Positions 1 through 5,058 of a stretch of 8,619 nucleotides of DNA are shown in pieces; position 1 is the stretch's first letter, and every line of letters begins with the position of its first letter. The position numbers were made by a program, and so were the translations under genes. This DNA comes from an uncultured Bacillota bacterium (GTDB lineage: Bacteria > Bacillota > Clostridia > Tissierellales > Tissierellaceae): the NCBI GenBank assembly GCA_937951995.1, contig CALGAG010000111.1, forward strand, positions 1 through 8,619, given 5' to 3'. The notes below the pieces were generated by a model. That model had not been told where the DNA came from. It saw only the letters and a list, made by a program, of their open reading frames with translations, and searched no databases.

Positions 1-88
1 CCGTAAGAGTTGTCTTACCGTGGTCTACGTGACCGATTGTTCCTACGTTAACATGCGGTTTTGTTCTTTCAAACTTAGCTTTACCCAT
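1..88 (-). CDS. tuf: Elongation factor Tu, N-terminal fragment (runs off the window)
   Basis: EF-Tu is the GTPase that delivers aminoacyl-tRNA to the ribosomal A site. Only the first 29 codons are present, because the gene continues past position 1. The translation begins MGKAKFERTKPHVNVGTIGH and then gives the P-loop GHVDHGKT at residues 19–26, which binds the GTP phosphates. This start is diagnostic of bacterial EF-Tu. The ATG at 86–88 is preceded by a good Shine-Dalgarno (GGGAGGA on the minus strand, 97–103). tRNA-Thr lies 66 bp upstream on the same strand with no terminator between them, so tRNA and tuf are probably co-transcribed. A weak extra promoter may lie in that gap. EF-G shares a similar P-loop, but this N-terminus is that of EF-Tu. 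Confidence 0.97.
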   Translation of the reverse strand, partial: MGKAKFERTKPHVNVGTIGHVDHGKTTLT

Positions 89-96
89 TTCTTGAT

Positions 97-103
97 TCCT
101 CCC
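97..103 (-). promoter_or_regulatory. tuf ribosome binding site
   Basis: The minus strand reads GGGAGGA, complementary to the 3' end of 16S rRNA, and ends 8 nt before the tuf ATG at 88. It fixes the tuf start. Confidence 0.85.
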
Positions 104-107
104 TTAA

Positions 108-136
108 ATTATCCTTTACTTAAGAAAACTTGTCCG
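108..136 (-). promoter_or_regulatory. Possible weak promoter directly upstream of tuf
   Basis: On the minus strand, CGGACA (131–136) and GATAAT (108–113) are separated by exactly 17 bp. That is four of six matches to the -35 consensus and five of six to the -10 consensus. A transcript would start roughly 15–20 nt before the tuf ATG and exclude the tRNA. The gap is AT-rich, so chance matches are likely. The stronger promoter upstream of the tRNA could supply all tuf mRNA. Confidence 0.3.
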
Positions 137-154
137 GGTGTTTCTATTCTTATA

Positions 155-230
155 TGGAGCCCACGACCGGACTTGAACCGGTGACCTCTTGCTTACCATG
201 CAAGTGCTCTACCTCCTGAGCTACGTGGGC
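155..230 (-). tRNA. tRNA-Thr (anticodon GGU)
   Basis: The minus strand folds into a complete 76-nt cloverleaf. The acceptor stem is GCCCACG/CGTGGGC, the D stem GCTC/GAGC and the anticodon stem CTTGC/GCAAG. The loop is ATGGTAA, giving anticodon GGT, which reads ACC and ACU threonine codons. The T arm is ACCGG-TTCAAGT-CCGGT. The discriminator base is U, and the CCA tail is encoded. It lies between sigH and tuf, with its own strong promoter immediately upstream and tuf downstream. Maturation would need 5' cleavage of only a very short leader, and release of the 3' end from the tuf mRNA. Confidence 0.97.
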
Positions 231-242
231 TTACAATAAGAT

Positions 243-271
243 ATTTTACTATTGATTAATTCCCTTGTCAA
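243..271 (-). promoter_or_regulatory. Sigma-A-type promoter of tRNA-Thr/tuf
   Basis: The minus strand has a perfect -35 box TTGACA (266–271), a 17-bp spacer and a -10 box TAAAAT (243–248, five of six). The predicted transcription start falls around 235–237, only about 5–7 nt before the mature 5' end of the tRNA. It is the best promoter in the gap between sigH and the tRNA and explains high expression of the tRNA and tuf independent of the upstream cluster. Confidence 0.8.
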
Positions 272-361
272 TACTCATTATACAATACAGGTGGGAATTT
301 TCCACTTTTTATATAACAGGGCTGTAACGCGTGGGTATGGAGGAAAGCTACCATAGTACAT

Positions 362-1009
362 TTAGGTGGTTTCCTTATCAATCAAATATCTTTCAATCTT
401 CCTCTTAATCCTCTGCAAAGCATTGTCTATGCTTTTGACCCGCCTGTTAAGGTCAAGAGCAATTTCCTCGTAACTCCTTCCCTCCACATAATAGGTTAGA
501 ACCTGCCTTTCCAGGCTGCTTAGCATGCTGTTTATCTTCTCCTCTGTTGCATCAAGCTCTTCCTTGCCAATAAAGAGCTCCATTGGATCAGTTGCCCCGT
601 CACTGGTCACTGTTTCAGCCATGGTGGAGGTTCCGTCACTGTATATGGGCTTGTTAAGGGAAACATACCCATTCAGGGGCAGGTGTTTCTGTCTGGTTGC
701 AGTCTTGATTGCCGTTATCATCTGTCTGGTTATGCAGATGTCTGCAAAGTTTCGAAAGGACGAGGTCTTCTCATCCCTGAAATCCCTGATTGCCTTGTAG
801 AGTCCGATCATTCCCTCCTGGATGATGTCATCCCTATCGGCTCCAACAATGTAGTAGACCTTGGCCTTGACCTTTACAAGGTCCTTGTATTTGTATATGA
901 GATGTTCCAAGGCCAAGAGGTCCCCTCCGTTGGCCAGTCTTACAATCTCCTCGTCTGACATCTTGCCATAAACTCGTCCATTTACCAAATCTTGACCCTT
1001 GAAGACCAT
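362..1009 (-). CDS. sigH: RNA polymerase sigma-H factor (SigH/Spo0H family)
   Basis: A 215-residue alternative sigma factor of the sigma-70 family. It directs RNA polymerase to stationary-phase and early sporulation promoters. Region 2 spans about residues 37–110. It contains the core-binding segment DDIIQEGMIGLYKAI (60–74) and the -10-recognition stretch around FRNFADICITRQMITAIKTA, ending in TRQKH. A SigH-typical linker with VSLNKPIY (116–123) follows. Region 4 is at about 155–208, with the helix-turn-helix around RSYEEIALDLNRRVKSIDNA (178–197). The ATG at 1009 has AGGGAGG 7 nt upstream. A second in-frame ATG at codon 17 begins MSDEEIVRLA, the more usual SigH N-terminus, but has no comparable binding site. 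It follows yacP by 25 bp, as in B. subtilis. No clear minus-strand terminator is seen after its stop. Confidence 0.93.
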   Translation of the reverse strand: MVFKGQDLVNGRVYGKMSDEEIVRLANGGDLLALEHLIYKYKDLVKVKAKVYYIVGADRDDIIQEGMIGLYKAIRDFRDEKTSSFRNFADICITRQMITAIKTATRQKHLPLNGYVSLNKPIYSDGTSTMAETVTSDGATDPMELFIGKEELDATEEKINSMLSSLERQVLTYYVEGRSYEEIALDLNRRVKSIDNALQRIKRKIERYLIDKETT

Positions 1010-1016
1010 TGTGAAA

Positions 1017-1023
1017 CCTCCCT
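1017..1023 (-). promoter_or_regulatory. sigH ribosome binding site
   Basis: AGGGAGG on the minus strand, 7 nt before the ATG at 1007–1009. It supports the longer sigH start over the internal ATG at codon 17. Confidence 0.75.
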
Positions 1024-1034
1024 GGTGATTATGA

Positions 1035-1559
1035 CTATTTCCCTTTCCAGTCCTTTAGCTTGTGAAGAACCTGATCCTCCAGCCTGCCTATTGATATGTC
1101 GTTTCTTGTGTTTAGTCTCTTCCTTTTTCTGTTGACCATTCTCATTTCGTCCTCAATTTCCGCCTGGAGCTCCCTTGCAGAAATCCTGGTACCACCTCTA
1201 GCAAGAACAATCTGCTGCTCAACCCAGTCGGATGTGGCAACCCTGACCCGCATCTCACGGCCCATTTCATCAAGGGCCTTTTCAATGTAGTGGTCAGCCA
1301 GCTCGTTTTCCTTGGTGTAGATGACCCTTATTCCCTTGTATTCCTCTTCACTCCTGTTGTTACCCTTAACCATGTATGCATCAAACACTACAAATATTTC
1401 AATACCCGAGTAGTGCTTGTACTCAGCAAGTATTTCAACCAGGGTCATCCTGGCCTGTTCAAGGTCCACCTTTGAAATCTCCTTGAGGTTCTCCCAGGAG
1501 TTTATTATGTTGTAGCCATCCACAAAAAGGTACTCCTTGGGTTTTTTATTTCCCTTCAT
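1035..1559 (-). CDS. yacP: YacP/Rae1-like NYN-domain ribonuclease
   Basis: A 174-residue protein of the YacP family (PIN-like NYN nuclease fold). The characterised B. subtilis homologue, Rae1, is a ribosome-associated endoribonuclease that cleaves some mRNAs during translation. Conserved acidic and structural motifs are visible: VDGYNII (13–19, with D14), VVFDAY (57–62, D60), YTKENELADHYIE (81–93) and ATSDW (108–112, D111). These are followed by the family signature ARGGTRISARELQ (120–132). The C-terminal third is rich in Arg and Lys, plausibly for RNA or ribosome contact. The first 14 bases overlap the end of rlmB, implying translational coupling. GAGG 7 nt before the ATG is a modest ribosome binding site. 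Family and location between rlmB and sigH are secure; cleavage activity is inferred from the family. Confidence 0.9.
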   Translation of the reverse strand: MKGNKKPKEYLFVDGYNIINSWENLKEISKVDLEQARMTLVEILAEYKHYSGIEIFVVFDAYMVKGNNRSEEEYKGIRVIYTKENELADHYIEKALDEMGREMRVRVATSDWVEQQIVLARGGTRISARELQAEIEDEMRMVNRKRKRLNTRNDISIGRLEDQVLHKLKDWKGK

Positions 1560-2289
1560 AGGACTGCCTCACAACCTCATAAATGAGAATTGATGCAGCA
1601 TTGGAAGCATTCAGGGAACCAACCTTACCAGTCATTGGAATACTAACAAGAACATCACACTTTTCCTTTACAAGTCTTGAAAGACCCTTTCCTTCATTGC
1701 CGATCACCAGGGCTATGGCTCCCTTTAAGTCAGTCCTGAAGTATTCCTTTTCCCCATCCATGTCAGCACCGTATATCCACAGACCCTCCTTCTTAAGGTC
1801 TTCAATGGTTTGGGTTATGTTGCCAACCTGTGCCACCTTCATGTGCTCCACAGCACCTGCAGAGCTCTTGTATACGGTCTGGTTGACCATTGCAGCCCGC
1901 CTCTTGGGTATTACTACTCCATGGACCCCTGCACACTCCGCTGTCCTTATGATTGCTCCCAGGTTGTGGGTATCCTCTATTCCATCAAGTATCAGGATAA
2001 AAGGGGACTCATTCCTGGTCTTTGCCAGCTGGAGCATGTCCGCAACTTCTGAATACTCATAACCTGTCACCAGGGCTACAACTCCCTGATGTGCATTTCC
2101 TTCAGCCATTGAGTCAAGCTTGTTCTTATCAACCTGCTGTATGACTATTCCCATATCCTTTGCCTTGCCCATTATCTTGTTTATGGAACCCTTCAGTTCT
2201 CCCTTGAGAACATACAGCTTATCCACCTGCTTATCGGATTTTAGAAGCTCCATAACTGGATTTCTTCCAGATACATACATTTCTTTCAT
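1546..2289 (-). CDS. rlmB: 23S rRNA 2'-O-methyltransferase, SpoU/TrmH family (RlmB-type)
   Basis: A 247-residue SPOUT-fold methyltransferase. RlmB in E. coli uses SAM to methylate the 2'-OH of G2251 in the 23S rRNA peptidyl-transferase loop. An N-terminal substrate-binding domain (about 1–80) has the family signature SGRNPVMELL (7–16). The three SpoU motifs follow in order: motif 1 with D105-HNLGAIIRTAE (N109, R115), motif 2 ALVIGNEGKGLSR (193–205, N198 and E199), and motif 3 IPMTGKVGSLNASNAASI (217–234, N227). Motifs 2 and 3 form the trefoil-knot SAM pocket. The ATG is preceded by AGAGGAGA, located in the 13-bp gap after thyX, and the gene overlaps yacP by 14 bp. The exact methylated nucleotide cannot be read from sequence, because related TrmH paralogues differ in target. 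Confidence 0.93.
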   Translation of the reverse strand: MKEMYVSGRNPVMELLKSDKQVDKLYVLKGELKGSINKIMGKAKDMGIVIQQVDKNKLDSMAEGNAHQGVVALVTGYEYSEVADMLQLAKTRNESPFILILDGIEDTHNLGAIIRTAECAGVHGVVIPKRRAAMVNQTVYKSSAGAVEHMKVAQVGNITQTIEDLKKEGLWIYGADMDGEKEYFRTDLKGAIALVIGNEGKGLSRLVKEKCDVLVSIPMTGKVGSLNASNAASILIYEVVRQSYEGK

Positions 2290-2302
2290 AATTTATTCTC
2301 CT

Positions 2303-3094
2303 CTATTCTGCTGCAGCCTCAGCTGCTATTCTCTCATCCAGGTCCTTGAAAAATTCTCTGACCTCCACTATTCTCCCACAGGTCATCTCCCCCTCAGGGC
2401 ATGGTCCGTTCACACAGCCTGGTCCTGCATGGCTGAACAGAACCGGATAAACCTTCTTTACTTCCCCAAGCATCTGGATTGCAAGGTCTCTGATCTCCCA
2501 CTGGGCCCTGTTGCAGGTCCTAAGTGCAAAGAAGTTCATCAGGCTTCTTGCATTCATGGTAACAACTATCTTTGTCTCACATGCATTTGGGAATACATAC
2601 CTTGCATCCTCAATTGCTTCCTTCTCAGCCCTTTGCCTTGCATCCTTCTCTTTTCTGCCTTCATCCAAGTATCTCTTGTAATGCTTTTCATACAATCTCT
2701 TTGAGATTTCGTCATAAGCCTTCTGGTCAGCTTCCATGGCCTCCATAAAGATCCTCTTGGACTCAGGGTCCCCCTCTATGTGAGGAGGTATGATGTATTC
2801 AAACTGGGCAAGTCTCACATACCTTTGGGACTGCTGGGAAAAGCTGGCAAGCCTGTGTCTTACAAGCTGGTGGGTCAGGGTTCTTGAAACTCCCTCTATC
2901 CCAAATGTGAAGCTGACATGCTCGATTGGACTTTCATGTCCAAGGTCCATCAGGAGCTTAAGAAAGGAAGCTACCTTCTTGTCATCCTGTCCTTCCTCAA
3001 TATCGCCTATCCCTACAGGGGAATAGCATAGCTTTGCAGCTGAGGCCACCAACTTCTCTCCCTCTGGAGTATATCTCAACAATTCAACCTTCAT
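2303..3094 (-). CDS. thyX: Flavin-dependent thymidylate synthase ThyX
   Basis: A 263-residue enzyme that makes dTMP from dUMP using methylene-tetrahydrofolate and FAD-mediated hydride transfer from NAD(P)H. The signature RHRX7S is present as RHR at 79–81 and S89, within RHRLASFSQQSQRY. HESPIEH (53–59) and the segment RSLMNFFALRTCNRAQWEIR (183–202) are also typical of the FAD- and dUMP-binding tetramer core. The C-terminal tail carries three cysteines (C227, C232, C239) in GPGCVNGPCPEGEMTCGR, then an acidic alanine-rich end. Its ATG overlaps the mrnC stop in an ATGA arrangement, with GGGGG 9–10 nt upstream. It sits inside an RNA-processing gene cluster, where B. subtilis has no thyX. No thyA is visible in the window. 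Confidence 0.96.
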   Translation of the reverse strand: MKVELLRYTPEGEKLVASAAKLCYSPVGIGDIEEGQDDKKVASFLKLLMDLGHESPIEHVSFTFGIEGVSRTLTHQLVRHRLASFSQQSQRYVRLAQFEYIIPPHIEGDPESKRIFMEAMEADQKAYDEISKRLYEKHYKRYLDEGRKEKDARQRAEKEAIEDARYVFPNACETKIVVTMNARSLMNFFALRTCNRAQWEIRDLAIQMLGEVKKVYPVLFSHAGPGCVNGPCPEGEMTCGRIVEVREFFKDLDERIAAEAAAE

Positions 3095-3537
3095 TTGTCA
3101 TTTCCCCCTTCTGTATCAGACTGATATATTTGCTTGAAAAGCTCTATTAACCTTTCGTCCTTCCCAGATAGATACAAGTAACCCATCAGGCATTCAAAGC
3201 CAGTGGCATATTTGTAGTCCCTCAAATCAACATTCTTTGGGGAGGAGTTGATCCTGGCGTTTCTCCCCCTTCTCACAAAGGATTTCTCCTCATCAGTAAG
3301 AAGCCCCTCTAGCTTTAATACCGATTCAGCCTGGGCATTGGCCTTGACGTACCTTGTGGCCTCCTTGTGAAGCTTGTTCACATTCACGTCCCTGGACATG
3401 ATGGCTGTCCTCACAAGAAGCTCATAGACCGCATCTCCAATATATGCCAGCTGAAGGGGAGACATCATCCTAAGGTCTTCCCCCTGCAAATCCACGTTCA
3501 CTTCCCTGAAATAGTTCACACTTAGACCCTTTTCCAT
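3091..3537 (-). CDS. mrnC: Mini-ribonuclease III (MrnC)
   Basis: A 148-residue RNase III catalytic domain without the double-stranded-RNA-binding domain. This is the hallmark of Mini-III, which in B. subtilis trims the 5' and 3' ends of 23S rRNA precursor. Seen are PLQLAYIGDAVYELLVR (27–43) with catalytic D35, the RRGRNAR segment (89–95), and YKYATGFECLMGYLYL (108–123) with E115 as the second metal-binding acid. Its 5' end overlaps cysS by 16 bp. The ATG at 3537 has only a weak upstream purine run. An in-frame GTG at codon 7 (3519) has AAAAGGG about 8 nt before it, so the true start may be GTG just after the cysS stop. Codons upstream of about residue 24 are poorly conserved in the family and cannot settle this. 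Confidence 0.94.
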   Translation of the reverse strand: MEKGLSVNYFREVNVDLQGEDLRMMSPLQLAYIGDAVYELLVRTAIMSRDVNVNKLHKEATRYVKANAQAESVLKLEGLLTDEEKSFVRRGRNARINSSPKNVDLRDYKYATGFECLMGYLYLSGKDERLIELFKQIYQSDTEGGNDK

Positions 3538-4916
3538 TTTACACCGTCTCTCGTGTCCTCAAGAACGATGCCCTGGTCCAAAAGACCGTCCCTTATCTGG
3601 TCAGCCTTTGCAAAATCCTTGTTCTTTCTGGCCTCGTTCCTATCCTCGATCAGCTTTTGAATTTCATCATCGAGAATCTCATCCTTCTTTGTGAGTATTC
3701 CAAGGACCATTGCAAGCTTCATCAGGGTGTCGTAGCCATACTGAACCACCTTTCTCGACGATTCCTCCGAAAAGTTGGAATTTGTGTATTTTACAAGGTC
3801 AAACAGGGCTGCAACCGCATCTGCAGTGTTCAAATCATCGTCCATGCTTTTTTCAAAGCTTGCTTCGAACTCATTGATTCCACCTATAATGGCCTCATCA
3901 TTTTCCAAAGTATCTGGCAAATCCTTCTCCAGGAGGAATTCAAGATTCTTCTTGGCCCCGTAGAGCCTCTCAAGGCCGTTTCTGTTCTGGTCCATGATCT
4001 CCCTGCTGAAGTTAATAGGCTTTCTGTAGTGTGCGGAAAGCAGGAAGAATCTCAACACCTCCATGTCGTACTCCTCCTGGATTTCCTTCAATGTAAAGAA
4101 GTTTCCAAGGGATTTTGACATCTTCTGGTTGTCCACAAAAATCATCCCATTGTGAAGCCAGTAGTTTGCAAAGGGCTTGCCTGAAAGTGTTTCAGACTGT
4201 GCTATCTCATTTTCATGGTGGGGAAACTGAAGGTCCTCGCCACCAGAGTGGATGTCGATTGTCTCACCCAGAAGTGCCTTTGCCATTACAGAGCATTCTA
4301 TGTGCCAACCTGGTCTTCCCTTGCCCCAGGGGCTGTCCCATGAGGGCTCACCTGGCTTTTCCTTTTTCCAGAGGACGAAGTCCATTGGATTTCTCTTATC
4401 TTCGTTAACATCTATCCTTGCACCGCTAACCAGCTCATCAATGTTCTTCTTGCTCAATTTGCCGTAGTCCTTGGCGCTTTCAATGCTAAAGTATACATTT
4501 CCGTCCACCTGGTAGGCTGCTCCCTTTTCAATAAGGGCCTCTATGAAATCAACCATTTGGGTGATATAGTCAGTGGCCTTGGGATTAATGGTGTTGTACT
4601 GGTAGATTCCCAGGGCTCCAGCGTCCTCCTTAAAGGCTTGGATGTACCTGTCGGCAACCTCCTTGACTGTTATGTTCTCCTCCTTGGCCTTGTTTATAAG
4701 CTTGTCGTCTATGTCTGTGAAATTCAGTACAAACCTTACGTCATAGCCCTTGTATATAAAGTATCTTCTCAAGGTATCAAAGGTCACAAGAGGCCTTGCG
4801 TTTCCAACGTGAATAAAGTTGTACACAGTTGGTCCACAGTTGTACATGCTGACCTGCCCCGGGACCAATGGTACAAATTCCTCTTTCTTTCTTGTCAATG
4901 AATTAAATAGCTTCAT
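3522..4916 (-). CDS. cysS: Cysteinyl-tRNA synthetase
   Basis: A class I aminoacyl-tRNA synthetase that attaches cysteine to tRNA-Cys, 464 residues, normal for the bacterial family. With the chosen start, the N-terminus is MKLFNSLTRKKEEFVP. The catalytic HIGH-type motif is HVGN (36–39), and the KMSKS motif is at 265–269. The zinc ligands that recognise the cysteine thiol are in place: C27 (in NCGPTVY), C208 (in HIECSVM), H233 and E237 (in FPHHENE). A helical anticodon-binding domain follows. The ATG at 4914–4916 has AAGGAGG 6 nt upstream. An ATG 18 bp further out (4934) lies upstream of that site and is rejected. Upstream is a hairpin with a U-tract, so its expression may be attenuated or separated from gltX. 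B. subtilis has cysE between gltX and cysS, which is missing here. Confidence 0.97.
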   Translation of the reverse strand: MKLFNSLTRKKEEFVPLVPGQVSMYNCGPTVYNFIHVGNARPLVTFDTLRRYFIYKGYDVRFVLNFTDIDDKLINKAKEENITVKEVADRYIQAFKEDAGALGIYQYNTINPKATDYITQMVDFIEALIEKGAAYQVDGNVYFSIESAKDYGKLSKKNIDELVSGARIDVNEDKRNPMDFVLWKKEKPGEPSWDSPWGKGRPGWHIECSVMAKALLGETIDIHSGGEDLQFPHHENEIAQSETLSGKPFANYWLHNGMIFVDNQKMSKSLGNFFTLKEIQEEYDMEVLRFFLLSAHYRKPINFSREIMDQNRNGLERLYGAKKNLEFLLEKDLPDTLENDEAIIGGINEFEASFEKSMDDDLNTADAVAALFDLVKYTNSNFSEESSRKVVQYGYDTLMKLAMVLGILTKKDEILDDEIQKLIEDRNEARKNKDFAKADQIRDGLLDQGIVLEDTRDGVKWKRV

Positions 4917-4922
4917 ACGAGC

Positions 4923-4929
4923 CCTCCTT
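4923..4929 (-). promoter_or_regulatory. cysS ribosome binding site that decides the start
   Basis: AAGGAGG on the minus strand, 6 nt before the ATG at 4914–4916. It rules out the ATG at 4934, which would place this site inside the coding region. Confidence 0.88.
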
Positions 4930-4941
4930 AACATTACTCAA

Positions 4942-4976
4942 CAAAAATCGTCCCTGAAACGAGCAGAGACGATTTT
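4942..4976 (-). terminator. Intrinsic terminator or attenuator between gltX and cysS
   Basis: On the minus strand, AAAATCGTCTCTG (4964–4976) pairs over 13 bp with CAGGGACGATTTT (4944–4956), including one U·G pair, around a 7-nt loop. The 3' arm ends in a run of five T, then GTTG. It ends only about 12 bp before the cysS Shine-Dalgarno, so it may terminate the proS–gltX transcript, or act as an attenuator in the cysS leader. The core GTCTCTG…CAGGGAC resembles T-box terminators, but no T-box (UGGNACCGCG) sequence is present in the gap. The structure also folds on the plus strand with a short T-run. Confidence 0.72.
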
Positions 4977-4988
4977 CAACCTGAATCA

Positions 4989-5013
4989 TGGTTTTCCACA
5001 AGGGTCAAAACCA
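4989..5013 (-). other. Second small hairpin in the cysS leader
   Basis: On the minus strand, TGGTTTT (5007–5013) is a perfect 7-bp complement of AAAACCA (4989–4995), with an 11-nt loop. It lies upstream of the U-tract hairpin. The stem is AT-rich and has no U-tract of its own. Its role is unknown, and it may be chance. Confidence 0.35.
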
Positions 5014-5028
5014 GTCTTTGCTACTCTC

Positions 5029-5058
5029 ATTCTATTATATGAAGCAGCCATCAGTCAA
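5029..5058 (-). promoter_or_regulatory. Candidate weak promoter for cysS
   Basis: On the minus strand, TTGACT (5053–5058, overlapping the gltX stop) and TAGAAT (5029–5034) are 18 bp apart, each five of six matches to consensus. A perfect TATAAT also occurs at 5034–5039 but with a poor -35 at standard spacing. Either would start transcription in the gltX–cysS gap, upstream of the hairpin at 4942–4976. If real, that hairpin would be an attenuator rather than only a terminator. Confidence 0.35.

Noticed and set aside
291..310. Hairpin GTGGGAA/TTTCCAC followed by five T on the plus strand, between sigH and tRNA-Thr
   Set aside because: It looks like a terminator only for plus-strand transcription, but no plus-strand gene exists upstream. 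On the minus strand the stem has an A·C mismatch and no U-tract, so it does not terminate sigH.
318..329. 12-mer AGGGCTGTAACG shared by the sigH–tRNA gap and the proS T-box leader (8428–8439)
   Set aside because: One or two repeated 12-mers are expected by chance in a window this size, and the flanking sequence is not similar. No T-box motif lies near 318–329.
1583..2704. Long plus-strand open frames (1583–2062, 2120–2704) opposite rlmB and thyX
   Set aside because: Antisense shadows of conserved genes: low-complexity Ser/Leu/Pro-rich translations with no domain and no good ribosome binding site.
4917..4934. Upstream ATG of cysS at 4934, adding six residues
   Set aside because: The only good Shine-Dalgarno (4923–4929) lies inside this extension, and the family start MKLFN matches the downstream ATG.
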